From Aptenodytes patagonicus (lineage: Eukaryota; Chordata; Aves; Sphenisciformes; Spheniscidae), in assembly GCF_965638725.1 (NCBI RefSeq), contig NC_134950.1, positions 4,092,101 to 4,156,100 on the forward strand: a stretch of 64,000 nucleotides of DNA, given 5' to 3'. Positions 9,271 to 52,999 of this stretch are shown here, one piece after another (position 1 is the first letter of the stretch; the number at the start of each line of letters is the position of its first letter). The position numbers and the translations under genes are program-made. The notes below the pieces were generated by a model that was not told the DNA's origin, did not search any database, and saw nothing but the letters and a program-made list of their open reading frames with translations.

Positions 9271-10914
9271 AAGAGCATGAAGCATTTCTAGCTCCACTGA
9301 AGATCTTCCATTTATTCTAGAGAGAATTTGAAGACTGTAAATTGCTTGGCAAAGCCAAAAAACCTCCTGAAGAATACATTTTCTTTACATAAAAACAGAG
9401 CATGGCTAAAAAGATTGGCCACTATGTTGCTGAGTGACATTTTAAAACAAATTCATACACATTTAAGAAGTTAATAGACTGACTAATTAGAGATTGAAAT
9501 ATTTATGATCTGTAATCACAAAAAATAATGAAATTCACCATTATTGTGTAAAGAACAGTGGATAAGTGCTGGACTAGGGAAAAATCTGCCTGTGTCAGCA
9601 AACAAGGGAAGGAGCTGAAGTCAGTCTAGCAAAGCATAAACACAGTATGTGGATAAGTAGTTGGCACAGACAATAATAAATGTAAGGCTATATTAAAAGA
9701 AAGAGGTGTCTAGCACAAGCTGCATACTATAACAAAAGAAATTAACTTCTGTGTTCTTTAAATTTTAAGTACAGCAATACAAAACCAGCATTTATAAACT
9801 AAAACCAGACAAGTTCATGAGGAAGCAGAAGCATTTTCTTGCACAAGGCAAAAAAAGCTATTCTGAGGGGAACTGATGAAGTGTTATTTGGTAGGGATAA
9901 GAAGGTTGCATCATATTCAAAATATGAGATAAATCTGAGCAGTTGGTAAATTAAATGTTAATGCAGAAATGCAAACAGAAAATGACTGAACTGGCAATGG
10001 TCACTTTAAGATACCTAAACATTTGGAAGACTCAGGGGAGACTCTCAGTGTAGAAGTTTCTCCATTAGACTAGCTGGAGCGCTGAAGATTTTCAAAAGCA
10101 AAAATAAATTAATGGAAGCCAAGCTTTTAGGCAGACAATACAATGTCTAATCTTCCATTTCCATTTTTGATAGATACCTATAGGCAACTTCTCTTCAGAG
10201 TTGCTCTACCACTTGGAATTATTCAGAACATTACATGCGCTCATCCTGAAGGATCTCAGGAGACTGAGTAGCTTAATGGCAAGGAGAAAGTGCTAGATCA
10301 CAGCATTTACAGAGGCACAATCTAAATCACCTTCTAGAGATGGTAAAACATTAGATACTCCAATGTACGTTTATTAGTAACTATCTTAACTGATGCAAGT
10401 CATAGATTGTCATCACCTTTTTGCCTCGTAGGGAAGAAGTGAAACAATAAACCGCTGAGATGAACTATGTCAAAAAAATGTTTCTAAAACCCTCTCCTAC
10501 CAATGCTATAGGGTAGATTCATGAATAATGCTGAGCATTGGCTGTGTTTACATGAGACCAAATCTTTAAGGTATTTTGGCATTACCGGTATCACAACAAA
10601 ATACAATGTCAGCATTTGCCACCCAGTTAGTACTCACATCAATATTGTAGAAATAAATTAGCAATCACTTCTCTGTGAGAGATGCTCCTAGTTACATTCC
10701 TGGTAAAATTCTGTGAGAGAAAACCAGTTATTTTCTATATTTAACATTGTCACTCTGTCCCCTCCATCCTGAATTTGGCCAAGTTTGAACATAACCATCT
10801 TCCCTCCCGAAAGGGTTGTGCAGCTTCCTAGTGCAGTCCACAGAGCTGCTCTATTTGAAAAATGCAGTTCAATCTGTACAGTCTTTGAATTCACGTTAAA
10901 TCAATTTACACCAG
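9271..10914. other. Intergenic A+T-rich sequence, nothing recognised
   Basis: No open reading frame of note and no repeat family that I can name. It precedes the G+C-rich 5' end of a CR1 copy. Confidence 0.5.
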
Positions 10915-11196
10915 TTAAAGGTGTAGGCCAGTGCCGGCACGATCGGCAGCGGAGCGCCCTAGCACGGTGCACAGAGGGGTTTCCCGAACCGGGGGAACCT
11001 CGGGGGAGCGGAGAGACCTGCCAGGAGCCCGCAGCTCGCGCCACAGCGGCTGAGGAGACCTGGGCGGGGCCAGGAGCAACGGCGGTCAAGCCCCCACAGC
11101 TATAAAAGAAACCCCTGGGGAGCGCTAGCGCCCAGGGCACGGCGCGGCAGTTCATGCGGCAGGGCCCTGTAACTCTGCCGGCTCGACCAGGGAGCA

Positions 11197-11403
11197 ATGG
11201 TATCCACCCGGCAGAAAGCCACGGCCTCTCTAAGCTCTGCACCCACCACGACTGACACAGCTGCCCAGACAGAGCTCCGGTGGGAACATGCTGCCACCCA
11301 GGTGTCAGGCTGCAGGGTGTGCCCTGCTCTTACACCAGTACCAGACGGCAGCAGTGAGCACACTGTGGGAGGTGCGCCCAGGGAGAGGAACTCCTCCGCT
11401 TAG
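11197..11403 (+). pseudogene. CR1 ORF1 N-terminal fragment
   Basis: The frame starts MVSTRQK and runs 68 codons to a TAG. It contains TAAQTELRWEHAATQVSGCR and CRVCPAL, the start of the Cys-rich segment typical of CR1 ORF1. A parallel segment (TQTELAIRAAAVQVEGCKDC) occurs in the copy at 26.8 kb. The esterase half is absent. Confidence 0.75.
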
Positions 11404-11683
11404 TGACAGCTCTCGGAGGTGAGTAGGTTGAGGAGTATCAGGGAGTCTGAGAGGGAGATGATAGACTACTGGAACCGCACCCTACCATCCCTGGGACAGA
11501 CCTGTCAAGAAGGAAATCTTAAAGGCGCAGGAGCAGGCCCTCCCCATGTGCTGAAAGACGAGCTGGCAGGGAAGAAGACTGGCCTGGCTGAACAGAGAGC
11601 TTTGGCTGGAACTCAGGAAATAAAGGAGAGTTTATGATCTTTGGAAGAAGGGGCAGGCAACTCAGGAGGACTACAAGGATGTT

Positions 11684-13489
11684 GTGAGGTTATGCAGGGA
11701 GAAAATTAGAAGGGCCAAAGCCCAACTAGAACTTAATCTGGCTACTGCCATAAAAGACAATAAAAAATGTTTCTCTAAATACATTTGCAACAAAAGGAGG
11801 GCTAAGGAGAATCTCCATCCTTTATTGGATGTGGGGGGAAACATAGTGACAAAGGCTGAGGAAAAGGCTGAGGAACTTAATGCCTTCTTTGCCTCAGTCT
11901 TTAACAGGCAGACCAGTCGTTCTTGGGGTACCCAGCCCCCTGAGCTGGAAGGCAGGGACGGGGAGCAGAATGAAGCCCCCATAATCCAAGGGGAGATGGT
12001 TAGCGACCTGCCACACCACTTAGACACACACAAGTCTATGGGGCTGGATGGGATCCACCCAAGGGTCCTGAGGGAGCTGGCGGAAGTGCTCACCAAGCCA
12101 CTTTCCATCCTTTATCAGCAGTCCTGGCTAACCAGGGAGGTCCCAGTTGACTGGAGGTTAGCAAACGTGATGCCCATCTACAAGAAGGGCCGGAAGGAGG
12201 ATCTGGGGAACTACAGGCCTGTCAGTCTGACCTCGGTGCTGGGGAAGGTTATGGAGCAGCTCATCTTGAATGCCATCATGCGGCACGTACAGGACAACAA
12301 GGTGATCAGGCCCAGACAGCATGGGGGGTTTATGAAAGGCGGGTCCTGCTTGACTAACCTCATCTCCTTCTATGACAAGGTGACCCACTTAGTGGATGAG
12401 GGAAAGGCTGTGGATGTTGTTTACCTGGACTTTAGTAAAGCCTTTGACAGTGTTTCCCACAGCATTCTCCTGGAGAAACTGGCTGCTCATGGCTTGGATG
12501 GGCGTACTCTTCACTGGGTAAAAAACTGGCTGGATGGCCGGGCCCAAAGAGTTGTGGTGAATGGAGTTAAATCCAGTTGGTGGCTGGTCACAAGTGGTGT
12601 TCCCCGGGGCTGAGTATTGGGATCAGTTCTGTTTAATATCTTTATCAATGCTCTGGATGAGGGGATCGAGTGCACCCTCAGTAAATTTGCAGATGACACC
12701 AAGTTGGGCAGGAGTGTTGATCTGCTCGAGGGTAGGAAGGCTCTGCAGAGGGATCTAGACAGGCTGGATCGATGGGCCGAGGCCAACTGTATGAGGTTCA
12801 ACAAGGCCAAGTGCCGGGTCCTGCACTTCGGCCACAACAACCCCATGCAGCGCTACAGGCTTGGGGAAGAGTGGCTGGAAAGCTGCCTGTCAGAAAAGGA
12901 CCTGGGGGTGTTGGTCGACAGCCGGCTGAACATGAGCCAGCAGTGTGCCCAGGCGGCCAAGAAGGCCAATGGCATCCTGGCCTGTATCAGAAATAGTGTG
13001 GCCAGCAGGAGTAGGGAAGTGATCGTGCCCCTGTACTCAGCACTGGTGAGGCCGCACCTCGAATACTGTGTTCAGTTTTGGGCCCCTCACTACAAGAAGG
13101 ACGTTGAGGTGCTGGAGCGTGTCCAGAGAAGGGCAACGAGGCTGGTGAAGGGTCTGGAGAACAAGTCTTCTGAGGTGCAGCTGAGGGAACTGGGGTTGTT
13201 TAGCCTGGAGAGAAGGAGGCTCAGGGGAGACCTCATCGCTCTCTACAACTCCCTGAAAGGAGGTTGTAGCGAGGTGGGTGTCGGTCTCTTCTCCCAAGTA
13301 GCAAGCGATAGGACGAGAGGAAATGGCCTCAAGTTGCGCCAGGGGAGGTTTAGATTGGATATTAGGAAAAATTTCTTCACCAAAAGTGTTGTGAAGCATT
13401 GGACCAGGCTGCCCAGGGAAGTGGTGGAGTCCCCATCCCTGGAGGTATTTAAAAGACGTGTACACGTGGCGCTTAGGGACATGGTTTAG
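11684..13489 (+). pseudogene. CR1 ORF2 reverse transcriptase, one in-frame stop
   Basis: The frame is open from 11684 and closed only by TGA at 12611-12613 before its normal end at 13487-13489, 601 codons apart. Visible CR1 RT landmarks are KSMGLDGIHPRVLREL, YKKGRKEDLGNYRPVSLTS, motif A YLDFSKAFDSVSH (about 12,422-12,460), motif B TSGVPRG just before the stop, and motif C FADDTKLG (FADD at 12,686-12,697). The thumb follows ([23 protein letters not shown], with V for A) and then the C-terminal [10 protein letters not shown]. The catalytic Asp residues are intact but the stop splits motifs B and C. The endonuclease domain is missing upstream. Confidence 0.92.
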
Positions 13490-13550
13490 TGGACAGTTGG
13501 ACTTGATCTTAGAGGTCTTTTCCAACCTGAAGGATTCTATCTAAATGCAA

Positions 13551-14556
13551 TTGCCCATCCAAAATCTTCAAAAACTATGAATTCTATTGAAGTTATTTTG
13601 TTGGGAGTGCCACTACTTTAAGTCACTTTTACTCCAACAAGCATCTGCATTGGAAAAATAGAGACAGAGGCTGAGAATGCTCCCATGCCAGAGGACTTGC
13701 AAACTGAGGCTGAGAGCAGGTTTCACTTTCCTTGCTTTGGCTGAAGAGCAGAGGTGGCAGGGGGGGGCTTGCAAGAACAGATCGTATAACTTTCCTTTCT
13801 CTTGACATTCAGACAACAAAAAGATGGTTTGCTTGATGATCTGTCTTGATAATATATCCCAAAATGTTTGTAAAACTGCTTCTAAAATCTATGTTTAAGA
13901 AAATTTAAAGACTTACACTTTCTAAACTCAGAGGTAATGTAACTCATTTTTCCCAGTTTTGTGGGAGAAGGGATACATTTGCACCACTTACATGACCTGT
14001 CTGTTGATAAATGAGATGGCAATTTTCTTTGGGCTGCCTGCATGAAGAATTTCCCACTGTCAACAGCAAATGCTTTATCAGACTGTCTCGTGAATAGAAG
14101 TCTCATAATTTAATATCATAGTTCAATTGACGATCAAGATTTTGGATTACAGAAAATCCCGAAGGGTGCAGTCATATGTAGGGAAGGGAAGCAAATATGG
14201 AGAGGCTTGGTACCACTCAAGAGATTGTTGTTTGGAAAACAATGCTGGAAGGATGTTACTTGGGGCCCAGAGCTGAAAAGCTGCAGGTATGTCCTGTCAA
14301 CTCTTGCCCGAGTGAAAACCAGAGAATACTCTGAGAATCTGTCTTAGAGAGCTGCTGTAATGAGGTGTGCCAATGCTTTGTTTTCTTCACCAAACCTAGG
14401 AACTGGTTTCCTAAGTTTGTAGTTTAGTGGAATAAAATGTTGTTTATTTTTCATTTAAATACTGCCTGATTTCAAGAGCGATTTCAAAGGTATTTGGCAA
14501 ATACCAAGATGTGAGAGAGGTCATTCTCACTGAGAACTGCTGCTGTAACTAGGATG
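13551..14556. other. Intergenic sequence, nothing recognised
   Basis: About 1 kb lies between two oppositely oriented CR1 copies. I see no exon or repeat family. Confidence 0.5.
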
Positions 14557-15340
14557 TCATAGAATCATAGAATGGTTTGGGGTGGAAGGGACCTTTAAAG
14601 GTCATCTAGTCCAACCCCCCTGCTGTGGGCAGGGACATCTTCCACTAGATCAGGTTGCTCAGAGCCCCATCCAACGTGATCTTGAACACTTCCAGGGATG
14701 GGGCATCTCCAGCTTCTCTGGGTAACCTGTTCCAGTGTCTCACCACCCTCATTTCTTCCTTATGTCTGATCTCAACCTACCCTTTTTCAGTTTAAAACCA
14801 TTGCCCCTTGTCCTGTCACTACAGGCCTTGGAAAAAAGTCTCTCTCCATCTTTCTTATAAGCCCCCTTTAAGTACTGATAGGCCGCAATAAAGTCTCCCT
14901 GGAGCCTTCTCTTCTCCAGGCTGAACAACCCCAACTCTCTCAGCCTTTCTTCATAGGAGAGGTGTTCCAGCCCTCTGATCATTTTTGTGGCTCTCCTCTG
15001 GACCTGCTCCAACAGCAACAGGTCCATGTCTTTCCTGTGCTGAGGACCTCAGAGCTGGACGCAGTACTCCAGGTGGGGTCTCACTAGAGCCGAGGGGCAG
15101 AATCCCCTCCCTCGACCTGCTGGCCACGCTTCTTTTGATGCAGCCCAGGATACGGTTGGCCTTCTGGGCTGCGAGCGCACATTGCTGGCTCATGTCCAGT
15201 CTTTCATGCACCAGTACCCCCAAGTCCTCTGCAGGGCTGCTCTCAATCCATTCATCATCCAGTCTGTACTGATACTGGGGATTGCCCCAATCCAGGTGCA
15301 GGACTTTGCACTTGGCCTCATTGAACTTCATGAGGTTCCC
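14557..15340 (-). mobile_element. CR1 LINE, 5'-truncated, minus strand
   Basis: It starts on the plus strand with the reverse-complemented CR1 tail (TCATAGAATCATAGAATGG) and runs to about 15,340 (TTGAACTTCATGAGG). On the minus strand the RT C-terminus reads in pieces: [60 protein letters not shown] and [20 protein letters not shown]. At least one frameshift separates them near 15,050. It ends about 260 bp before the TRAPPC9 CpG island. Confidence 0.92.
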
Positions 15341-15599
15341 ATATCCTCCATTAGAAAAGCTCCCTATCTCTCACACAAGGCTCATGCTTCCCAGAGTCTT
15401 CAGGACTTTTGCCCTTTAAGCTGCAAGACACCAAAGACCGATTTCAGGATTTGGAAATGCTAGGAAAGCTCACTTTTGGCCACTGCTAAGTGTTAGAGCC
15501 CCTGAAGTTTTCAGTTAGAGTAAGGACATATGTTAGCAGCTGGGATTCACCTGCCAGTTGATGCTTATGCCTTTTAATGAATTCCTCTTCAAGGAACGT

Positions 15600-16450
15600 C
15601 TCGTGTTTACAGACACAAGCGGAGTCCCTGAGGAAACGCCGGGAGAAGCACCGCGGGCAGCGGACGGCCGAAGGACGGCACCGCTCTCCCACACAGCGAG
15701 CCCGCCAACCCCTTCCCCCCCCCCCCCCCCCGCCTTTGCGCATGCACCGCCCTCCCTCGGCGGGGCGGGGCTGCGAGCGCCCTTTGCCGTCAGTTCCGCC
15801 GCGCCCCGCCCCTGCCCGCCCCGCGCGTCCGGCAGCAGGAGGAGGCGGGGGCGGTTCCTGTCCCGGCTGTGAGTGCCCCTCCGCCCCCCCCACGCGTTAC
15901 CCACCCAAGAGCCCGCGCCGGCCCCGAGGCGGCCGCCCCCCTCCCCCAGAGACTCAGCCCCTCCCCGCTGCCCCCCCCCCAGCGGCTCCCCTGGGCGTCC
16001 GCGCTCCTCACGCTGCCCCTCAGCCCCCTTCCTTACAGGGCGGCGGGGCGCGTGTGCCTGCCTGCCTGCCTGCCTGCCGCCGCGCCTCCTCTGGGCTTGT
16101 CTCTTGGTTTAACATTTCTTTCTTTTCCTCTCCTAAACTTCGCCGCGTCCAACGTGGGGATCAGCCCGGAGCGAGGAAAACGAGGGAAGCGGAGCGGCAG
16201 GGGCGGCGGCGCCCCGGCAGAGCGGCCGCAAGGGGCGAAGCCCTCACACCTTCCCTTCCTGCCCGCCCGTCTGCTGCGGCGGCGGCGGCGGGACGCGCCC
16301 TCCCGCTGAGTCGGAAGCGGCGGGACGGGCAGCGGGGGCAGGGCGCTGCTGTGCTGCCTGCGCCGCTGGCGGCGGGGTTGCGCTTCTGGCTGACGCTGGG
16401 GAGCCGGGTGGGGGGACGGGAGAGGGGATTTACATTAGCGGGTCTTCGCG
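15600..16450 (+). promoter_or_regulatory. TRAPPC9: TRAPPC9 CpG-island promoter and probable noncoding first exon
   Basis: This G+C-rich, CpG-dense block lies about 1-1.8 kb upstream of the first coding exon. It holds a 17-C run (15,715-15,731), an NRF1-like TGCGCATGCACC (15,737-15,748), an Sp1-type GGGGCGGGGC (15,762-15,771) and a (TGCC)n run near 16,058-16,079. The first coding exon begins after an acceptor, so a noncoding first exon must lie upstream. A GTGAGTG at 15,869 is one possible donor, but I cannot fix it. The 323-codon Pro/Arg-rich ORF here is a composition shadow. Confidence 0.7.
15737..15748 (+). promoter_or_regulatory. NRF1-like site
   Basis: TGCGCATGCACC differs by one base from the NRF1 palindrome core GCGCATGCGC. 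It lies 25 bp before an Sp1 box inside the TRAPPC9 CpG island. Confidence 0.45.
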
Positions 16451-17451
16451 CTGCCGGTAGTTATGAGGAGCCCCTCCCCGTCGAACAGCTGCTTTTCTGC
16501 CACCTGTGCTCTCGGGCTCAGGACTCATTTCTTCGTTCTATTTGGTAAAACCAAGCAGTGTCAGTCTAAAGCTGTGCTGCTGGGTTTTTTGGGGGGGTTG
16601 ATTTTTTTTTGTTTGGGTTTTTTTTTTAATTTTTTTTTTTTTTGGTGGTATGTAATGTTTTTGAGGGTGCTTTGGAGCTGAAAGCCACCAAAGGATCTGT
16701 GTGGTCCGGGATGTCTCAAGAAGAAATGCGAAGGCTTAGCTATGCACGTCTTCATTTAAGACACATCTGCAGTACAGTGATCAATTTTGGATAGCTCAGG
16801 GGAGAAGGAATTCTAAATATTTAAATATAAAAGCAGAAAACATTGCCTTCCTTCTGATGAACCTGCACGCGCTTTGAGAAAATGACTTCACTTTTTGTCA
16901 AAAATAAGTGTTCTGGACCTGATTTTCCCCTGCCTGGCCATGTGCGAGCACTGACAGCTGTGTAAAGTTTGGTCATTCCGATTTGGTGTCAGTTTACGTC
17001 CCATCTCACACAATCTTCCGTATTTCCCCAAGGCGTGTTGTGGAGACAGACTGGAGAGCCTGAGTCTCAAAGGAGGTCTCTTTTGAGGCGGTGCTTTAGC
17101 AAGCATTAGTCTGTGGTTGTGGTAGGGAGAGACCCTCTGCTGCCCCATGTGTTAGGTTGGCTTGTGTAGGTGCACGGTGAATGGGAAACTGATTCGGTTA
17201 AAACCCCCCTAATTTACAGATTTTTGTTTGTGGCCATACTGATACGTGACTAAGAACACTCCTTGTGCACTGTGTAACTTTGGCAGTGGGCTGCACGATT
17301 GAAGATGTAGTAAAATGATGAAAGAAAGTATTGTAGCACATATATACATATATACAGGATGCAGAAGTGTTTAGCATCAAAGTCCTGGTTTGATTCAGCA
17401 ACGTGTGTACTTCCGAATGTTAAAAAATAATACACATTTTTCTTTTACTAG
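16451..17451 (+). other. Probable TRAPPC9 intron 1 remainder
   Basis: Sequence drops from CpG-rich to A+T-rich. It contains a T/G homopolymer region (about 16,584-16,645) and a small TATACATATATACA tract near 17,341. It ends in the polypyrimidine acceptor TTTTTCTTTTACTAG. No exon is seen. Confidence 0.55.
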
Positions 17452-17461
17452 CCTGCGGTTG

Positions 17462-51301
<33,840 letters not shown>

Positions 51302-51858
51302 TGTCGTGGTTTAACCTCAGTCAGCAACTGAGCACCACACAGCCGCTCGCTCAATCCCTCCCCCCCCCCAGTGGGATGGGGGAGAGAATTGGAAGAGTAG
51401 AAGTGAGAAAACTCGTGGGTTGAGATAAAAACAGTTTAATAATTGAAATAAAAGAAAATCCTAATAATAATAATAGTAATAATAATAGAAGAATATACAA
51501 AGCAAGTGATGCACAGTACAATTGCTCACCACCCGCCGACCGATGCCCAGCCAGTCCCCGAGCAGCGGCCCCCCCCCGGCCAGCTTTCCCCAGTTTATGT
51601 ACTGAGCATGACGTCACATGGTATGGAATGTCCCTTTGGCCAGTCTGGCTGTGCCCCCTCCCAGCTTCTTGTGTACCTCCAGCCTTCTCAGTCGGTAGAG
51701 CATGGGAAACTAAGAAGTCCTTGACTAGTGTAAGCATTACCTAGCAACAACTAAACCATCGGTGCGTTATCAACATTATTCTCCTACTAAATCCAAAACA
51801 CAGCACTGTACCAGCTCCTAGGAAGAAAATTAACTTTATCCCAGCCAAAACCAGGACA
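51302..51858 (-). repeat. Solo LTR of the 4.9-kb element family, minus strand
   Basis: It is a 557-bp reverse-complement relative of the LTRs at 4867 and 7175, from TGTCGTGGTTTAACC to CCAAAACCAGGACA. It keeps the CRE octamer TGACGTCA (51609-51616) and an expanded TAA/AAT microsatellite near 51,460-51,490. The flanks ACTAC and GCTAT agree at three of five positions, both differences being transitions, consistent with a decayed duplication. No internal element sequence is attached. Confidence 0.9.
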
Positions 51859-52999
51859 GCTATGCATGTTCACATGTGATATTGCTAATCCCTAATCCTA
51901 AAAAGGTTTGAAATCTTAGAGAAGCAACTTTTGTGTTTCTTGTCTTCAGTCATTATATGTCTGAGTAAAGCTTCCAGTTTCATAAGACCTGTGATAACTG
52001 TTATGTTTAGTGTCTTTGAAAAATCAGACTAAATGTTCTCCGTGTTTGAAAAATAGCTGAATCTTTTTCTCCTTTTCTGCTGAAGACATCCAAAACAGAA
52101 CTTACTGTTGTGTTTGAAGTCTCTTATTGATAGCATGTTGCTCAGACATGGTTAGTGGTGTTCTGAACTAGCTAGAGTGTGGATGACAGTGCCAGAAATG
52201 TATTTCTGGCTTGTAATTTTTTTGTAATTCTTCTGAGATTGATATCGTAGTTCAGTTGAAGTTGAGATACTGGGAGTTCAGAAAACAGGAAAAAAATTGA
52301 TTTCTTCTTTACTTCAAGTAGAAGTTCAGAAGATGAGATTTCGTAGTTACAATGAAAGATCTATTAATTAGAAGCTCTTGCTTCTATTCATGGAATATAA
52401 ATGCATAGTCAAAACTGGTTTGTGTTTAAAACAAAATTTTCTTATGTTTTAATTGAATGACACTTGATAATAATTTTAAAACACAACTTTTGTATATGTT
52501 TACTTGAATTACAATTTCCAACCATGCAGCCTGGCAAATCTGAATAAATATCATCAAGTAAATGGGAGATGTCAGTCACTATTTTAACAACATGGAATCT
52601 AAGAGTCTGATTTAAAATTAAACTATTTAGTTACATAAATATGTAAAATGCAGTCTTCTGCTTAGTAAAAAAAGGTACCAAATTCTGCATAAAAACTCTC
52701 TAATCTCAAGCCATTATGTTTCAATGTTAACAAGCCCTTGAGAATCACTCTTCCTTTAAATAAGAAATAAATGTGCAATTGCAAAGTTGCTTGGAATTAA
52801 ATCTATCTCTTTTGCATAATGCTTCTTGAAACATAACACTGTGTGTACAGCTCACACTGAATTTGATTTGGGTAAAGTCAGATACGTGGAAAAAAACCCC
52901 AGTATTTTATTGTGGATCTTTATTGATAATATCCATAGTACTTAAAAGGACTGTGATTTCTATTGTGTGCAAATGGTTCTGAGTTAGCTCATCTATTAG
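51859..52999 (+). other. TRAPPC9 intron segment, nothing recognised
   Basis: A+T-rich intron with no named repeat. Confidence 0.5.

Larger units (their letters stand above)
10915..13550 (+). mobile_element. CR1 LINE with 5' UTR, ORF1 start and RT, internally deleted
   Basis: The copy is about 2.6 kb against about 4.5 kb for a full CR1. In order it has a G+C-rich 5' UTR with a TATAAAAG box at 11101-11108, an ORF1 start (11197-11403), a jump at about 11,510, ORF2 from the linker after the endonuclease through the whole reverse transcriptase, and a 3' UTR ending at ATTCTATCTAAATG. The rest of ORF1 (esterase) and the endonuclease are missing. The usual ATTCTATG 3' repeats are almost absent. Its RT reads well apart from one stop, so it is a relatively young copy. 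Boundaries are within about 20 bp. Confidence 0.9.

Noticed and set aside
15577..16548. A 323-codon plus-strand ORF upstream of TRAPPC9
   Set aside because: It is Pro/Arg/Ala-rich, lies in a CpG island and overlaps open frames on both strands. It is a composition artefact, not a gene.
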